The position numbers and the translations under genes were made by a program. Positions 37,781 to 38,661 of a stretch of 38,661 bases of DNA are shown here, piece after piece (the stretch's first letter is position 1; every line of letters starts with the position of its first letter). Below the pieces are notes generated by a model. It did not search any database. It worked only from the letters and a program-made list of their open reading frames with translations, and was not told the DNA's origin. The stretch is taken from the IMG/VR virus record IMGVR_UViG_3300048823_000077, positions 1 through 38,661 of that record; one strand, given 5' to 3'. The stretch is from a virus.

Positions 37781-37818
37781 TTCCTATAATACTGCGGGGC
37801 GGGTTATTCCCCCGCCCC
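37781..37818 (-). promoter_or_regulatory. Hairpin and adjacent -10 box for the ATPase gene
   Basis: GGGGCGGG (37796-37803) pairs with CCCGCCCC (37811-37818), so it may end the secreted-protein transcript. TATTAT (37786-37791) follows, 5 bases before the GTG at 37780. Confidence 0.5.
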
Positions 37819-37825
37819 TTGCCAC

Positions 37826-38407
37826 TTACTTCGCGACCGTAATCGCTGGCTGAAACTTTGAAGCATCGAGCCGCACGTCCCCTTGAACGAAAGCAGTGAT
37901 CTGCGTTCCCTTGGGAATAGTGATGTCCTTACCGTGCATGAACAGGAAAAACGGAGCCGCAGGCCACACGATTATCGCTGCGGCAACGATTCCACCCGTC
38001 ATAGCGCCAGTATGTCCACCACCCGATCCACCCTTCACGGCGCGGAGAAGAACCCGTTGACCGTCAGCAAGGCGAACCTTGTCGATGTTCATATTCAACT
38101 TACCACCCTTTGCCATACGTCCCTTTGACTTGGCTTCGGTAACCGTTCCCCACGCCGTAGCACCGCGAGGGATGACGAGAAGACCGTTGATAATCACATC
38201 GTTCACCACTTCAAACGGAATGGTTTGTCCAACAGTGGCGTCAGCGGATGAAACATTGTCGGAGAGAACGAGTTGGACGGGGGTTGCATCTTCCAGTAGG
38301 AATCCTGTGACGGTAGCGGGGGTGGTTGGAACAGGTTGATCTTGAGCCGCCATCAACGGCATGGCGAACATTGAAAAGCAGAGAATAACAGCGAGCAGCG
38401 ACTTCAT
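37826..38407 (-). CDS. Secreted protein, probably host-acquired (Acidobacteriota-like)
   Basis: 193 aa. Residues 1-21 are a signal peptide (MKSLLAVILCFSMFAMPLMA). The mature part reads LLEDATPVQLVLSDNVSSAD, IPRGATAWGTVTEAKSKGRM, KLNMNIDKVRLADGQRV, a Gly-rich membrane-like stretch (GAMTGGIVAAAIIVWPAAPF) and FMHGKDITIPKGTQITAFVQ. I associate this pattern with secreted proteins of soil Acidobacteriota. TATAAT and AGGAGG precede the ATG. In a phage it may change the envelope or act late in infection. Confidence 0.7.
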   Translation of the reverse strand: MKSLLAVILCFSMFAMPLMAAQDQPVPTTPATVTGFLLEDATPVQLVLSDNVSSADATVGQTIPFEVVNDVIINGLLVIPRGATAWGTVTEAKSKGRMAKGGKLNMNIDKVRLADGQRVLLRAVKGGSGGGHTGAMTGGIVAAAIIVWPAAPFFLFMHGKDITIPKGTQITAFVQGDVRLDASKFQPAITVAK

Positions 38408-38426
38408 GGTTTACTCCTCCTGCTCG

Positions 38427-38457
38427 ATTATACCGAGTTCGGTGGGAGTTTGGCTAG
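38427..38457 (-). promoter_or_regulatory. Promoter related to the TTTCCTARC group
   Basis: CTAGC (38453-38457) is followed after 20 bases by TATAAT (38427-38432), the same spacing as the four main sites, but TTTC is replaced (AACTAGC). A leader of about 13 bases with AGGAGG follows. Confidence 0.55.
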
Positions 38458-38661
38458 TTATTTGGGTGAGGATGAAAGATTAAAAGGATCGGAGGGCGGT
38501 CGCCTAGACCGACGACGTTTCCGGGGCTTGGGAACGTAAGGAACGACGTAAGGCTCCCGATATACTGTCTGAACGGGCTCTTGGCGGGGTCTCACAACAA
38601 CGGGAAGAGGCGAAGAAACCACTCGGCTAATAGGGGTGGGTTTCTTTTTCTGGGCCGCAAC
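38458..38661 (-). CDS. Pro/Arg-rich protein, N-terminus outside window
   Basis: Only the last 67 residues are present, running in from the right edge. They read ...VVRPRQEPVQTVYREPYVVP and KPRKRRRSRRPPSDPF: basic, proline-rich and probably disordered. No family recognised. Confidence 0.6.
   Translation of the reverse strand, partial: VAAQKKKPTPISRVVSSPLPVVVRPRQEPVQTVYREPYVVPYVPKPRKRRRSRRPPSDPFNLSSSPK

Overview
The window is part of a large tailed-phage (Caudoviricetes) genome. It carries a portal protein, a family A DNA polymerase, a CHC2 primase fragment, an endonuclease VII, SbcC/SbcD-like recombination proteins, many homing-type nucleases, about 16 tRNAs and a string of very small genes joined by ATGA, GTGA or TAATG overlaps. 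Almost everything is read leftward (minus strand). The exceptions are 3079-4831 and 15840-16663. A secreted protein (37826-38407) and a lipoyl-domain protein related to GcvH (15840-16475) look like proteins I associate with Acidobacteriota, so a host in or near that phylum is my best guess. This is inference from protein appearance only.

Layout. 1-1822: end of a large virion protein, then a GIY-YIG homing nuclease. 3079-4831: short rightward operon (methyltransferase-fold protein, ParB-like protein, 47-aa helix-turn-helix protein), converging on a beta-class DNA methyltransferase. 5715-10250: HNH nuclease, portal with a low-complexity insert, zinc-ribbon protein, endonuclease VII. 10289-15579: replication block with the 1203-aa polymerase, zinc-binding small proteins and the primase zinc domain. 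15840-16663: GcvH-like membrane protein and a 42-aa membrane peptide. 16664-23180: RNA-rich zone of about 6.5 kb with tRNAs for Phe, Met, fMet, Pro and probably Gln, few small genes, and long gene-free stretches full of perfect inverted repeats. 23181-26109: NADAR protein and small overlapping genes. 26240-26986: five tRNA-Leu and one tRNA-Tyr. 27210-38661: small zinc proteins, two metallophosphoesterases, a MazG-like protein, a GGQ release-factor-like protein, a nucleoside deoxyribosyltransferase-like protein, an SbcC-like ATPase, four HNH genes or remnants in the wider set, and the secreted protein.

Regulation. Four intergenic sites, on both strands, share TTTCCTARC, exactly 20 bases, then a -10 box TATTAT or TAGAAT. 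A fifth has a shorter match (CTAGC) at the same spacing. At three of them the -10 box is only 6-7 bases before a start codon, and other genes show the same close placing, so leaderless transcripts are likely. Most other genes have clear Shine-Dalgarno sequences.

The most interesting parts are the structured RNA zone (a 970-base gene-free segment next to a tRNA recalls the GOLLD/ROOL class of large phage RNAs), a 174-base tRNA-like element with an insert in place of the anticodon arm, the shared promoter element, a NADAR gene whose natural start is ATA, and a lipoyl-domain protein whose lipoyl lysine is replaced by arginine.
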